From: an uncultured Nodularia sp.
GTDB taxonomy: Bacteria; Cyanobacteriota; Cyanobacteriia; Cyanobacteriales; Nostocaceae
Direction: 5' to 3'
Assembly: GCA_903911355.1 (NCBI GenBank)
Contig: CAIWDD010000005.1
Location: forward strand, 35,072 to 99,071
Length of the DNA stretch: 64,000 bases
Part shown: piece after piece, positions 9,123-18,138 of the stretch
Numbering within the stretch: the first letter of the stretch is position 1
Layout: each line of letters begins with the position of its first letter
Position numbers and translations under genes: made by a program
The notes under the pieces: model-generated
The model's database searches: none
What the model was told of the DNA's origin: nothing
The model's input: only the letters and a program-made list of their open reading frames with translations

Positions 9123-10640
9123 CTAGTCCGTTCCTGATTTAGCTGATTCTGGCTTAAGTAGGGGAAAGGCGATCGCATCGCGTATACTGGCACAGTCAGT
9201 CAGTAACATCACTAACCTATCAATACCAATACCTAAACCACCAGTGGGAGGCATTCCATATTCTAAAGCAGTGATAAAGTCTTCATCTATACCTTGAGCT
9301 TCTAAGTTACCAGCAGCTTTTAACGCTGCTTGAGCTTCTAAACGTTCTCTTTGGTCTATTGGGTCTGTGAGTTCTGAGAAGCTATTAGCAGTTTCACGCC
9401 CGACGATAAATAATTCAAACCGTTCTACCAAACCCGGATGGGAACGATGGGGTTTAGCTAGGGGTGAAATTTCCACTGGATAATCTATGACAAAGGTAGG
9501 CTGAATTAATTTTTCTTCTATTTTTTGTTCAAAGGCTTCGTTTAAAAGTTTGCCGATTGTTGCTGCATCTTCTATACCTTGAAGCGCCGCATTTTTACTT
9601 GCAGCTCTCGCTTCTTCCAATGTAGAAAAAGAATTGAAATCTAAGCCTGTATGTTCTCTAACTAAATCATGCATTGTCACCCGTCGCCAAGGTGGTGATA
9701 AATCTATCTGTGTCCCTTGGTAAGTAATTTGTAATGTTCCGAGAACTTCTTGGGCTACGGTGGTAATAATTCCCTCTGTGAGGGCCATCATATCATGGTA
9801 ATCCGCGTAGGCTTGGTAAACTTCAACAGAGGTAAATTCGGGATTATGGCGAGTCGATACTCCCTCATTCCGGAAAATGCGCCCTAATTCAAATACCTTT
9901 TCAAAACCACCGACAATCAACCGCTTTAAATGAAGTTCGGTGGCAATTCGCAGATACAACTCCATTTCTAAGGTGTTGTGGTAAGTGATAAAGGGACGCG
10001 CATCAGCACCGCCAGCCTCACTTTGTAAAACCGGAGTTTCAATTTCCAGAAAATCCCGTTCTTCTAGGTAGCGGCGAATTCCGGCGGTAATTTGGGCGCG
10101 ACGGCGGAAAGTTTGCCGCACTTCGGGGTTGACAATTAAATCTACATAGCGTTGACGGTAGCGTTTAGCAACATCGGTTAAACCATGCCACTTGTCTGGT
10201 AGGGGTAACAGGGATTTGGTGAGGATGCTGTATTCTTTGACGTAGACAGATAATTCGCCCTTTTCAGTCCGTTTAATAGTACCTCTGGCTCCCAGAATGT
10301 CACCTGTATCTATGAGTTGTTTGAGATGGGTGAAAGCTTCGCCATCAACATCTGCCATCCATTCTTGGATCCGATTTTTTTCGAGATAAAGTTGAATAGC
10401 GCCAGTTTCATCTTGTAGGGTGAAGAAAGCCAGTTTACCGAAAACCCGACGCGCCATAATACGGCCAGCAACGGCAACATCTAAATTAACTTCTTCACCA
10501 TTGGGTAAGTCGGCAAATTTTTCTTGTAATTCTGCTGTGTGATGGGTGGACTCCCAACGATAGGCGTAGGGGTTAGCTCCTAGCTGCTTGAGTTGGTTGA
10601 CTTTTTCCAGCCTGGCGGCACGGATATCTTCTTCGGACAT
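9123..10640 (-). CDS. lysS: Lysyl-tRNA synthetase, class II
   Basis: This charges tRNA-Lys. At 505 aa it is the normal length. The N-terminal OB-fold anticodon-binding domain includes [21 protein letters not shown]. Class II motif 1 is at [27 protein letters not shown], motif 2 at [19 protein letters not shown], and motif 3 at [23 protein letters not shown] after the motif 1 region is typical of LysRS. The gene is monocistronic; the start is ATG ([17 protein letters not shown]). Confidence 0.96.
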   Translation of the reverse strand: MSEEDIRAARLEKVNQLKQLGANPYAYRWESTHHTAELQEKFADLPNGEEVNLDVAVAGRIMARRVFGKLAFFTLQDETGAIQLYLEKNRIQEWMADVDGEAFTHLKQLIDTGDILGARGTIKRTEKGELSVYVKEYSILTKSLLPLPDKWHGLTDVAKRYRQRYVDLIVNPEVRQTFRRRAQITAGIRRYLEERDFLEIETPVLQSEAGGADARPFITYHNTLEMELYLRIATELHLKRLIVGGFEKVFELGRIFRNEGVSTRHNPEFTSVEVYQAYADYHDMMALTEGIITTVAQEVLGTLQITYQGTQIDLSPPWRRVTMHDLVREHTGLDFNSFSTLEEARAASKNAALQGIEDAATIGKLLNEAFEQKIEEKLIQPTFVIDYPVEISPLAKPHRSHPGLVERFELFIVGRETANSFSELTDPIDQRERLEAQAALKAAGNLEAQGIDEDFITALEYGMPPTGGLGIGIDRLVMLLTDCASIRDAIAFPLLKPESAKSGTD

Positions 10641-10703
10641 GGTAAGGGACTAAATAGGGCAACATATATTATAGATGCTGGAAAAGTTCACAGTCATAGA
10701 TAT

Positions 10704-11135
10704 TTATAGTGAATACCGAGAGGAAATGGCCTGCATCTTCAGGTCAGCCAACTCTAGGATCCTATTTATCAGGTCTTTTTGTTCTGGTGGTAAATTCAGT
10801 TTTTTTAAACCCTGATTGATGTCGTCACCAGAGCGCATATTTTCAGCCAGTTTTGCTCGCTGGGAGGTATTTAATATTGCCACTATGTCTTTATTTCTTC
10901 TCTGACGTACAGCCTGGACTTGTTGTTGCTGCTGTGGTGTGTTCATGGAGTGTGTGGGAGAGATGTTAGTATCCCAAAATAAGCTAGGATCAGTATTTTT
11001 AGTGGTTTGGGAAATAATGATACTAGGGATAGACTTGTTTTGGATGGGTTGGGCCAAGGCAATTCCCGGAATTAAGATTACAAAGGCGCAAATAGTGGCG
11101 AGTATTGATAGTCGTTTGATCAGCTGAACTGCCAT
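10704..11135 (-). CDS. Secreted Spy/CpxP-like protein
   Basis: This 143-aa protein has a signal peptide (hydrophobic residues 8-27) with likely cleavage after ALA at 28; there is no lipobox. The mature part is helical and Gln/Arg-rich. VAILNTSQRAKLAENMRSGD resembles the LTxxQ repeats of Spy/CpxP periplasmic chaperones and sensors, and LNLPPEQKDLINRI is a second weaker copy. By analogy it could be an envelope-stress chaperone; this is inference from a short motif. It lies 63 bp upstream of lysS on the same strand and could be cotranscribed with it. Confidence 0.6.
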   Translation of the reverse strand: MAVQLIKRLSILATICAFVILIPGIALAQPIQNKSIPSIIISQTTKNTDPSLFWDTNISPTHSMNTPQQQQQVQAVRQRRNKDIVAILNTSQRAKLAENMRSGDDINQGLKKLNLPPEQKDLINRILELADLKMQAISSRYSL

Positions 11136-11297
11136 ATTAAAAAAAATTCTTATTTAGATGCATTGCCAAAGTTAAACAAATCAATATCTAATGGCTATGA
11201 GAGTAAGTTATGGGGTAGGTCTCATATTCATTCTGAAGATTTAAGGAATTTTCAAGTTTGAGTGCTTGAATTTTGCTAAAAATTAGTCATGATTTGG

Positions 11298-12260
11298 CTA
11301 GTCACATTTTTTCATTTTGTTAATTTGTTGTTGCAATTCTTCAATTTGTTGTCGCAAAATTTCCGCTTCCTGTGAGGAAGTTTCGGAGGTAACATCTACT
11401 TCCCCTGATGCGGGCGATCGCTGATAATTTCCTGCGCGAATTTGTTGATATTGTTCAGATACAGACCACTCTTGCAAATACCGTAATCGTTCGACTGGGA
11501 AAGGATGGCTCAACATCGTGCCTTGAAAGCCATTATACAGCAAGAACTTATAAACCTGATTGAGTCTATTTTCATCTAGTAAATGATAACTTTCTGACTG
11601 TTTAACAAATTCTTCTAAGCTGCATTCATGAGCATATTTAATACTACCGCCGGAAACTTTCATCATGGATGACATAACAGTGTTTAAGTCATCTATGACT
11701 AACAAAGCAGCCCGGTCTGCGGTTAACTCGGCTTTACGTCGCCATTCAAAAAAGGCATAAATCAAAGCTTGAGAGACGAAATTGCCAAGACCGAAGGTTA
11801 ATTCCCCTAGGGCAGAAGCGGCACTCATAGCCCACATCGCCATTTGAATTAGAATAGTATGACCACATTTAATATGACCTAGTTCATGGGCTAAGACTGC
11901 CCTAATCTCGGAGGGATCAAGTAAGTCTAAGGTTCCTGTGTTGATGACTACGTAGGGATTTTCCTGCCCCAGGGCATAGCTATTAGCTTGGGGATTCTGT
12001 ACGACAAACAATGCAGGTTCTGGGTAAACGTCCAAATCGCGGACACATTCCCGGAACATATGGTAAATAGTGGGGTATTGACGCGTACTTACTTGGATGG
12101 TGTTACCCATCAGATAGACTAATTGGGGGCGTTCGTAGAACAATTCTACAAATTTACGAGCGATTAAATCAAATCCTGGCAAATTTCGTAAAGCTTTCTC
12201 GGCTTGGCGATCAAGTGGATGTCTGAAGGCTTCACTGGATATTCCTGTGTAAGTTGGCAT
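11298..12260 (-). CDS. M48 family zinc metallopeptidase
   Basis: This 320-aa protein carries the zinc motif HELGH at residues 125-129 (AVLAHELGHIKCGH). The downstream acidic ligand is in WRRKAELTADRAALL, about residue 177. The hydrophobic stretch after the motif (ILIQMAMWAMSAASALGEL) could associate with the membrane but is weaker than in HtpX. The C-terminus is a Gln-rich coiled coil (ILRQQIEELQQQINKMKK). Probable role is membrane or periplasmic protein quality control. It is divergent from the helicase-like gene at 12378. Confidence 0.85.
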   Translation of the reverse strand: MPTYTGISSEAFRHPLDRQAEKALRNLPGFDLIARKFVELFYERPQLVYLMGNTIQVSTRQYPTIYHMFRECVRDLDVYPEPALFVVQNPQANSYALGQENPYVVINTGTLDLLDPSEIRAVLAHELGHIKCGHTILIQMAMWAMSAASALGELTFGLGNFVSQALIYAFFEWRRKAELTADRAALLVIDDLNTVMSSMMKVSGGSIKYAHECSLEEFVKQSESYHLLDENRLNQVYKFLLYNGFQGTMLSHPFPVERLRYLQEWSVSEQYQQIRAGNYQRSPASGEVDVTSETSSQEAEILRQQIEELQQQINKMKKCD

Positions 12261-12377
12261 AATTGAGGGTAATGGATGATGGGTGATGGGTCTTGAGTAG
12301 TCGCTAAGGACTAATTACAAGATAATGGAAATGGGGCGACGGAAATTAGAAATCACTTTGTATGGGATTAAAAGCTT

Positions 12378-13928
12378 GTGATTGAGGCTGAGGTTCATTT
12401 GTCACTACATAACTTCCTGCGATCGCAGTCGGGGTTTCCTTCCTGGCCCCATCATTTAACGATGGCAAGGTTGGTAGCGCGTGCCTTGCGCCTAGGACGT
12501 AGCGCCTTAATTCAAGTTGGGGCCGTTTCTGGCTATCAAGGTCGGTATCGCACTAGTTTTGTGGCATCGGCTTTGATGTGGTATGGTCCGGTAATTATTG
12601 TCGCCCCCGAAGCAGTACAGCAGCGGTTACTACAGGTGGAAATTCCCCGTCTACAGCAGTGGTTACCAGCTAATAAACCGATTAGGACAGGTGAAGTTTG
12701 GCCGGGATCTGATTTTCCTGGAGTACTGCTGATATCTCCCCAGGCTTGGTTAAAGGGGCAGTTTGCATCTGCTGATGTTTTTCCTGCTGGGATTCCTACA
12801 ATTATTGATGGGGTGGATGATTTAGAAGATTGGGTACGGGATCACCTGACCCAAGATATTACACCCCATGATTGGGATCAACTGATGTTAGCTTGTCCTG
12901 ACAAGGCGGACGTGATTCGCTCGGCACGGGCGCAACTAACTCGCGTTCTGTTCCAGCACCCAGTTAATCCCTATGAGTGCTATCTTATTTCTACCTTAGA
13001 AGAAAAAATATTATGTGATTTATATGAACAAATAAGCTATGTAAAAACACTAACAAAGCCATGGGAAAATTTTGGTGCGCAATTGGTTAATAGTAAAGAA
13101 AATATCGGCGCATATTCTCTATTATGGGCAACACTTGATCGTCGCCAAGGGGTGTTTTATTTACACTCTGCTCCCATGGAATTAGGAAAAAGCATCGCGC
13201 CTATTTGGCTGAGACAACCAGTGGTGTTAGTGGGTAGCGCTTTGGAACCGGAAACTGAAGCGCCTTTGTTCCGTGAGCGTTTGGGTTTAAATGAGGTAAC
13301 TTGCTTGAAGTTCTCTAATGAGACTCAAGGCGCAGCAATTCAATTGTATATACCCCATAAATTGCCTTTACCCAATACCCCAGAGTTTCAAGGAGCATTT
13401 ATTCACAAAGTGCGGACACTGGTTTGTCTGAGCGCTACGGCCCCTGGTTTGACGGTTGTATTGGTGGGAGATGTGCCACTAAAGGCTCGATTGGGTGCTA
13501 TTCTGGCCTCGGAATTTGGTTCACGGGTTCAGGTGGAAAAAACTTGTTTGGATGATAATGGGATTTTAATCAGTGGGTGGGAATTTTGGCGATCGCATCA
13601 GTCGGTTTTACCAGCACCCCATCTGTTAATTATTGCGACTTTACCGTTACCATCTTTAGAAAGCCCCCTTGTAGCTGGTAGGGTTGCTTACTATAAGCGA
13701 TCGCATCAGGACTGGTTTCGTCTATTCTTATTACCAGCGGCTTTGAATGAATTACAACGAGCCATTGCACCAGTCCGAGAAAGTCAAGGTATTGTAGCTT
13801 TACTCGACAGTCGTGTAGTTAACCGCAGTTATGGCGCACAAGTACTGGCTGTCCTCAGTCCTCTAGCACGTATTAACTATCTTGATCCCAGTCTGTTTTC
13901 TCATCCTGATGGAGAGAGTTCTGACTAG
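12378..13928 (+). CDS. DinG/Rad3 helicase-like protein lacking catalytic motifs
   Basis: This 516-aa protein starts at GTG. The layout follows XPD/DinG helicases: at the Walker A position it has VGAVSGYQGRYRTSFVA, which lacks the usual GKS/T; at the Walker B position, IIDGVDDLEDW replaces DEAH. A Helicase_C_2-like half follows, with VVLVGSALEPETEAPLF and a motif-VI-like region LQRAIAPVRESQGIVALLDSR. Known DinG proteins are ATP-dependent 5'-3' DNA helicases. This one probably does not hydrolyse ATP and may be a structural or nucleic-acid-binding relative kept in cyanobacteria. It is monocistronic. Confidence 0.65.
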   Translation: MIEAEVHLSLHNFLRSQSGFPSWPHHLTMARLVARALRLGRSALIQVGAVSGYQGRYRTSFVASALMWYGPVIIVAPEAVQQRLLQVEIPRLQQWLPANKPIRTGEVWPGSDFPGVLLISPQAWLKGQFASADVFPAGIPTIIDGVDDLEDWVRDHLTQDITPHDWDQLMLACPDKADVIRSARAQLTRVLFQHPVNPYECYLISTLEEKILCDLYEQISYVKTLTKPWENFGAQLVNSKENIGAYSLLWATLDRRQGVFYLHSAPMELGKSIAPIWLRQPVVLVGSALEPETEAPLFRERLGLNEVTCLKFSNETQGAAIQLYIPHKLPLPNTPEFQGAFIHKVRTLVCLSATAPGLTVVLVGDVPLKARLGAILASEFGSRVQVEKTCLDDNGILISGWEFWRSHQSVLPAPHLLIIATLPLPSLESPLVAGRVAYYKRSHQDWFRLFLLPAALNELQRAIAPVRESQGIVALLDSRVVNRSYGAQVLAVLSPLARINYLDPSLFSHPDGESSD

Positions 13929-14031
13929 GTGAGTATTGACTTTTATCAATTACCATGCGATCGCCTCATAGCAAGCGCTATTATCAACTTTGGTGCAAGC
14001 ATATTAAAACCTCATTCAAGAATTGTTGATT

Positions 14032-14247
14032 ATGGGTGAAGCAAAGCGTCGTAAAACTACACTCGCACAGAACTACGGTCAAGAATCTCGAATCTTACCT
14101 TGGGTTCCCATCACCAAAACTCAGTCTGAACAGTTCATGAACTGGACTACTCGCGGAACCTGGTTCTGTATTGGTGTTATGGTAGTAGCTTGGATAACTA
14201 TCCGTTTTATCGGTCCGGCTTTCGGTTGGTGGCAAGTGGTCGATTAA
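14032..14247 (+). CDS. DUF2839 family small membrane protein
   Basis: The ATG at 14032 gives MGEAKRRKTTLAQNYGQES, the family start; an upstream TTG at 14023 adds three residues and is unlikely. The protein has 71 aa with a basic N-terminus, the motif ILPWVPITKTQ, and one C-terminal membrane helix (TWFCIGVMVVAWITIRFIG). It matches the cyanobacterial DUF2839 family, of unknown function, probably thylakoid or plasma membrane. A strong hairpin follows the stop. Confidence 0.85.
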   Translation: MGEAKRRKTTLAQNYGQESRILPWVPITKTQSEQFMNWTTRGTWFCIGVMVVAWITIRFIGPAFGWWQVVD

Positions 14248-14249
14248 AA

Positions 14250-14297
14250 TATCCACCGCTATACTTAACTTATCAGGTATAGCGGCGGTTGGGATAT
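14250..14297 (+). terminator. Hairpin terminator after DUF2839
   Basis: CCGCTATAC (14256-14264) pairs perfectly with GTATAGCGG (14277-14285). The stem can be extended through AATATCC on the left and GGATATT on the right with a small bulge. There is no long T-run, so factor-independent termination is plausible but not certain. Confidence 0.55.
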
Positions 14298-15054
14298 TAG
14301 GGTGATTCCTAAATTCTAATTTTACTTACTGTGGGCGGTAATACCTCAAGAATTAGAAAATACTGACAAAATGGCACCATAACTATCCTGTATTCAGTTA
14401 TTCTCAGTCATAAGCCATGGATACTTAGGTTAAGTACTTTGTAGTATTGTTGACAATAATAAAACACAGATTCAGCACTACTCCCACATATACCAATTGC
14501 TGCTTCGTCCCCTGGGAAAATAGTTTAGATGAGTATTAGATTCAAGTGGAATGCCCTAGAGGATTGTCTACGAAAAATACGCCAGTAGTTTCAATTGTTG
14601 TTCTCAGACAATTTTGGCAGTATACAGCAGATTAGGTGATAGATAGGTACTATCTGAAGGTTAAAAATATTTGGTCATCCTGACCATCTAACTGTACCTC
14701 AACCAAGTAGAAATTGCTGTATGTCCGGCAAAATGACCAATGGAAATTTTATACTGTTGACTCATACCAAATTTGGGTTACCCTGAAAACGGAATTGTTT
14801 CAGTTAGGCATTTAGTCGGACATACATAACTAAAGAGGTGAAGTTTATGAAATACGTCCGAGCAGTCAATCCCTGAAATTGAATAGTTTGATACCGCAAG
14901 CTGTAAATTTATTTACTACCCTAAGCAAGGTAATTAATTAATAATCCTACAGGATTTTGGTAAAGGTAATGTTTAGTCTACAATACCAGTGGATGCAAAA
15001 AGCTAAAGAAAATATAAAGACGACTGAAATCACTGTGGTGTCTGGAGGAAAAAA
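14298..15054 (+). promoter_or_regulatory. Long untranslated region upstream of DUF1815, with micro-ORF and inverted repeat
   Basis: No gene of normal size is seen. An inverted repeat TATGTCCG (14720-14727) / CGGACATA (14817-14824) brackets about 90 bp. Just after it, AGAGGTG precedes an ATG at 14847 that opens an 8-codon ORF (MKYVRAVNP region ending in TGA). The DUF1815 start lies about 180 bp further on with its own RBS GGAGGA. This could be a long 5' leader or a small RNA; the reading is inference. Confidence 0.35.
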
Positions 15055-15396
15055 GTGTTTCTGAGACTAGCGCATCAACACCAACAATTCGTTCAAGACT
15101 TGGTAATGAATCTACAAGCCTTGGCAATTGTACTAGAACGACGTGGATACCCCGCGTCATGTTATACCTGTGGCGACCAGATGAATAGTGCTTCATTTAT
15201 GGTAAGCTTAGGCGACAATCACTTGATTCGATTCTTAGTATCCGATTATGGGATTACTTGGACTGAAATGCGAGATGATCGTGAATTAATGAAGTTAGAG
15301 GGTGCAGAAGCCATTAATCAGTTACAAGAACTGGCTGATCTTGTCAAACAATCTACGCCAAATGGTTCCGGCAACAAAACTCTGGCTAAAAAGTGA
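15055..15396 (+). CDS. DUF1815 family protein
   Basis: The GTG start is decided by the strong RBS GGAGGA six bases upstream. The protein has 113 aa, soluble, with MFLRLAHQHQQFVQDLVMNL at the N-terminus and a conserved core containing YTCGDQMNSASFMVSLGDNH and ITWTEMRDDRELM. Two cysteines (CYTCG) form a CxxC. It matches DUF1815, widespread in cyanobacteria and of unknown role. The last ~18 residues are low-complexity and probably variable. Its long upstream region suggests post-transcriptional control. Confidence 0.85.
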   Translation: MFLRLAHQHQQFVQDLVMNLQALAIVLERRGYPASCYTCGDQMNSASFMVSLGDNHLIRFLVSDYGITWTEMRDDRELMKLEGAEAINQLQELADLVKQSTPNGSGNKTLAKK

Positions 15397-15500
15397 TAGC
15401 CTTGACCATGTGCAATAACTAAAATGTTTGTTCTGATTGCGGGTTGACAGTGTAAACACAAGTGAAAAAACCTGATACACATTTATTTTCATTTGCTAGG

Positions 15501-15529
15501 GTGCGTTATGGACTATGCTCCTAACGCAC
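15501..15529. repeat. GTGCGTTA/TAACGCAC inverted repeat
   Basis: Perfect 8-bp arms at 15501-15508 and 15522-15529 with a 13-base loop. The GGGTGCGTTA...TAACGCAC pattern is a familiar cyanobacterial intergenic repeat. It lies between DUF1815 and the thioesterase gene and lacks a T-run. Confidence 0.65.
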
Positions 15530-15617
15530 TTGGAAACATTGGTGTTTACATAGCAGTGAGTCCCGGTAGACAATTCTGTGAGATGTGGAACATTCATAAC
15601 TCTTAACAAACTGAAAA

Positions 15618-16115
15618 ATGTCTGAGAAAGAAGCGATTCCAGGGGAATTACCAGCAAATAGTGCCATTGATGTACCATCAAACGGCAAATTTGAGAGTTG
15701 GTTTGAATATCCGGTAAGAGTACAACCCCATCATACTGACTATGGGGGTGTGGTTTGGCATGGTACTTATTTAACTTGGATGGAAGAAGCAAGGGTAGAA
15801 TGTTTGCGCTCCATCGGTATTGATTTTGCTGATTTAGTGTTATTAGGCTGTGATTTACCGGTAGTAGAACTTTCAGTACGTTATCACCGTGCAATTCAGT
15901 TAGGAATGGCTGTAATTGTCAAAACGCGTATTGCTGAAGTAAGCGGTGTCCGCATGAACTGGGATTATGGAATTGTTTCCATAGATGGACAGCAGTTATA
16001 CACCACGGCTAAGGTCACATTAGTAGGATTGGATCGCGAAAGAGGTAAGATCATGCGTCAGCTACCTGCAAGTATTAAGGATGCGTTAGAGAAGCTTCCT
16101 AGGTTAGAAAAATGA
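15618..16115 (+). CDS. Acyl-CoA thioesterase family protein (4HBT hotdog fold)
   Basis: This 165-aa hotdog-fold protein has an N-terminal extension of about 28 residues. FEYPVRVQPHHTDYGGVVWH includes the catalytic-Asp region of the 4-hydroxybenzoyl-CoA thioesterase family (D in HTDYGGVV), followed by YLTWMEEARVECLRSIG. It probably hydrolyses an acyl-CoA. It differs from the cyanobacterial DHNA-CoA thioesterase (MenI type), so the substrate is unassigned. The gene is monocistronic. Confidence 0.8.
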   Translation: MSEKEAIPGELPANSAIDVPSNGKFESWFEYPVRVQPHHTDYGGVVWHGTYLTWMEEARVECLRSIGIDFADLVLLGCDLPVVELSVRYHRAIQLGMAVIVKTRIAEVSGVRMNWDYGIVSIDGQQLYTTAKVTLVGLDRERGKIMRQLPASIKDALEKLPRLEK

Positions 16116-16152
16116 TCCGCAATACAGATAGGTTGCTAATAGGTGATATAAT

Positions 16153-16341
16153 CTATTGAGGTGGCGAAATTGTTTGAGCAATTTGCATAATCTGTTGCCA
16201 AATGTCTTCAGGTGTGATTCCAAAACCGACATTTAATAAAACTACTATAGCTGCAATTGTTAATGCGTTCTTAAAAGTAGTTCTGAGAACTTTTAACAAG
16301 ATAACAAAGACTATCCAAGCAAGAATGAGGATGGGAATCAT
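16153..16341 (-). CDS. Small hydrophobic membrane protein (62 aa)
   Basis: MIPILILAWIVFVILLKVLR and ALTIAAIVVLLNVGFGI form two membrane helices separated by a basic turn (RTTFKNA). A short soluble tail has EDIWQQIMQIAQ. It is convergent with the thioesterase gene, 38 bp away. I do not recognise a named family; length, hydrophobicity and clean boundaries support a real gene. Confidence 0.6.
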   Translation of the reverse strand: MIPILILAWIVFVILLKVLRTTFKNALTIAAIVVLLNVGFGITPEDIWQQIMQIAQTISPPQ

Positions 16342-16704
16342 AAATTTTATTTCCTGAATATGTCCTATTTTTAATGGTGAGAGTGAATATTGATGTATGT
16401 GTTTAATATTATTTTCCTTGAAAGATGCACAAAACAGTAAGACTGAAAATACTGGCTATATTTTGGTTGGAGGATTGGTAACTCACTAAAAGGGGATAGA
16501 AAATAGTCTTGTAGAAGTTGCAAGCAGCTTAATAATATTCTTGATCGTATATTTTCGCACTAATTCTTGTCGGGGGACTCTACCCTATATCTTCCATATG
16601 CTTGTGATAAATCCGTGATATTTGAATCAATATTAGTAATTTTTAAGAATTGACGCTTAAGTATATCTAAATTTTATCACTCAGCCACAATGATTTATCA
16701 AGCC
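16342..16704. other. AT-rich intergenic region
   Basis: Nothing gene-like is seen on either strand. It contains the upstream region of the small membrane protein on its left. Its right end meets the hairpin downstream of dxr. Confidence 0.5.
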
Positions 16705-16739
16705 AGTGAGGAGGGTTAGCCTGAATAACCGACCTCACT
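16705..16739 (-). terminator. Hairpin downstream of dxr
   Basis: AGTGAGG (16705-16711) pairs with CCTCACT (16733-16739), and inner GGTTA (16714-16718) pairs with TAACC (16726-16730). The hairpin begins 14 bp after the dxr stop. No T-run follows on the minus strand, so strength is uncertain. Confidence 0.5.
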
Positions 16740-16752
16740 AAATATTTTGATA

Positions 16753-17961
16753 CTATCGACTTGTAGGGGACAGGGGAATTACCTTGGTAGGAGATTTTAA
16801 CTGGTGAGCTAATGTTACAACTTCTTGCCTAGCCCATTTATCTGCTGCCAAAATGTCATTTAAAGATGGATTGCTACAGTTATGATTTTGATGGCGATCG
16901 CAGACTAATTCGATACATCGGGGAATATCTAAAAATTGAATTTTCTCATCTAAAAATAAAGCCACAACCTGCTCATTGGCAGCATTTAATACAGCGGGCA
17001 TGGAACCCCCAGCTTTACCAGCAGCATAGGCCAACTGCATACAAGGATACTTCTGGTGGTCTGGTTCACGGAAAGTCAAATTACCAGCCTTAACCAAATC
17101 TAGCCTTTCCCAGTCCGTGTAGATGCGCTCAGGCCAAGACAAAGCATAAAGTAAAGGTAACCGCATATCTGGCCAACCCAGTTGAGCCAAAACCGATGTA
17201 TCTTGTAACTCAATAAGTGAGTGAATAATACTTTGGGGATGAATGACAATATCAATATCTTGATAATCTAAGCCAAAAAGGAAATGAGCCTCAATTACCT
17301 CTAATCCCTTATTCATTAAAGTAGCCGAGTCTACGGTAATTTTTCGCCCCATAGACCAATTGGGATGCTTGAGAGCATCAGCAACGGTTACCTCTGCTAA
17401 CTTGGCTACATCCCAATCACGGAAAGCCCCACCGGAAGCAGTGAGTAAAATTCGCCGTAAGCCATTCTTGGGGACACCTTGGAGACACTGAAAGATTGCG
17501 GAATGCTCAGAGTCAGCGGGTAAGAGTTTGACGCCGTGTTTTTCTACCAGAGGTAAAACCACTGGACCCCCTGCGATTAAAGTTTCTTTATTTGCTAAAG
17601 CAATATCTTTACCAGCTTCAATAGCAGCGATAGTCGGTAATAAACCAGCACAACCGACAATACCCGTAACTACGGTTTCCGCATCACCATAACGGGCGAC
17701 TTCGATGACTCCAGAAGTACCAGCGAGTAAAATAGGTTGGGGATCAAGGTCTTTGATGGCTGCTTGCAGTTCTGGTAATTTCTCCTGGGCAGAAATCGCC
17801 GCTATACTGGGTCGAAACTGGCGAATTTGAGCCGCTAACATCTCTACATTATTCCCCGCAGCCAATCCCACGATCCGAAATTGGTTTGGATACTGAGTGA
17901 CGATATCTAAAGTTTGAGTACCGATGGAGCCGGTAGAACCCAGAAGGGTAATAGCCTTCAT
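16753..17961 (-). CDS. dxr: 1-deoxy-D-xylulose-5-phosphate reductoisomerase
   Basis: This catalyses the NADPH-dependent second step of the MEP isoprenoid pathway, needed for carotenoids, chlorophyll phytol and quinones. At 402 aa it has normal length. The N-terminal NADPH site is [16 protein letters not shown]. The metal and substrate regions are [27 protein letters not shown], and [20 protein letters not shown] followed by [10 protein letters not shown]. The gene is monocistronic with ATG start. Confidence 0.97.
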   Translation of the reverse strand: MKAITLLGSTGSIGTQTLDIVTQYPNQFRIVGLAAGNNVEMLAAQIRQFRPSIAAISAQEKLPELQAAIKDLDPQPILLAGTSGVIEVARYGDAETVVTGIVGCAGLLPTIAAIEAGKDIALANKETLIAGGPVVLPLVEKHGVKLLPADSEHSAIFQCLQGVPKNGLRRILLTASGGAFRDWDVAKLAEVTVADALKHPNWSMGRKITVDSATLMNKGLEVIEAHFLFGLDYQDIDIVIHPQSIIHSLIELQDTSVLAQLGWPDMRLPLLYALSWPERIYTDWERLDLVKAGNLTFREPDHQKYPCMQLAYAAGKAGGSMPAVLNAANEQVVALFLDEKIQFLDIPRCIELVCDRHQNHNCSNPSLNDILAADKWARQEVVTLAHQLKSPTKVIPLSPTSR

Positions 17962-18138
17962 AATTGCTTAAGAATTTACAGACAACTTCTAGTTTGACAC
18001 TCTCCTGTACCAGATTGTCGGGAATTTTAGTTTTTCTCGTTTATACCTGAGAGATTTAAACCCCCATTTTGAGATAATATTTGGGACTATAGTTTAGGTA
18101 GTCTGAAGCATTAATTAGCGGAAAACAGGCAGTTAATC

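Noticed and set aside
14700..14720. NtcA site GTAGAAATTGCTGT upstream of DUF1815
   Set aside because: The second half-site is TGT and not TAC, and it is too far from the gene to weigh without expression data.
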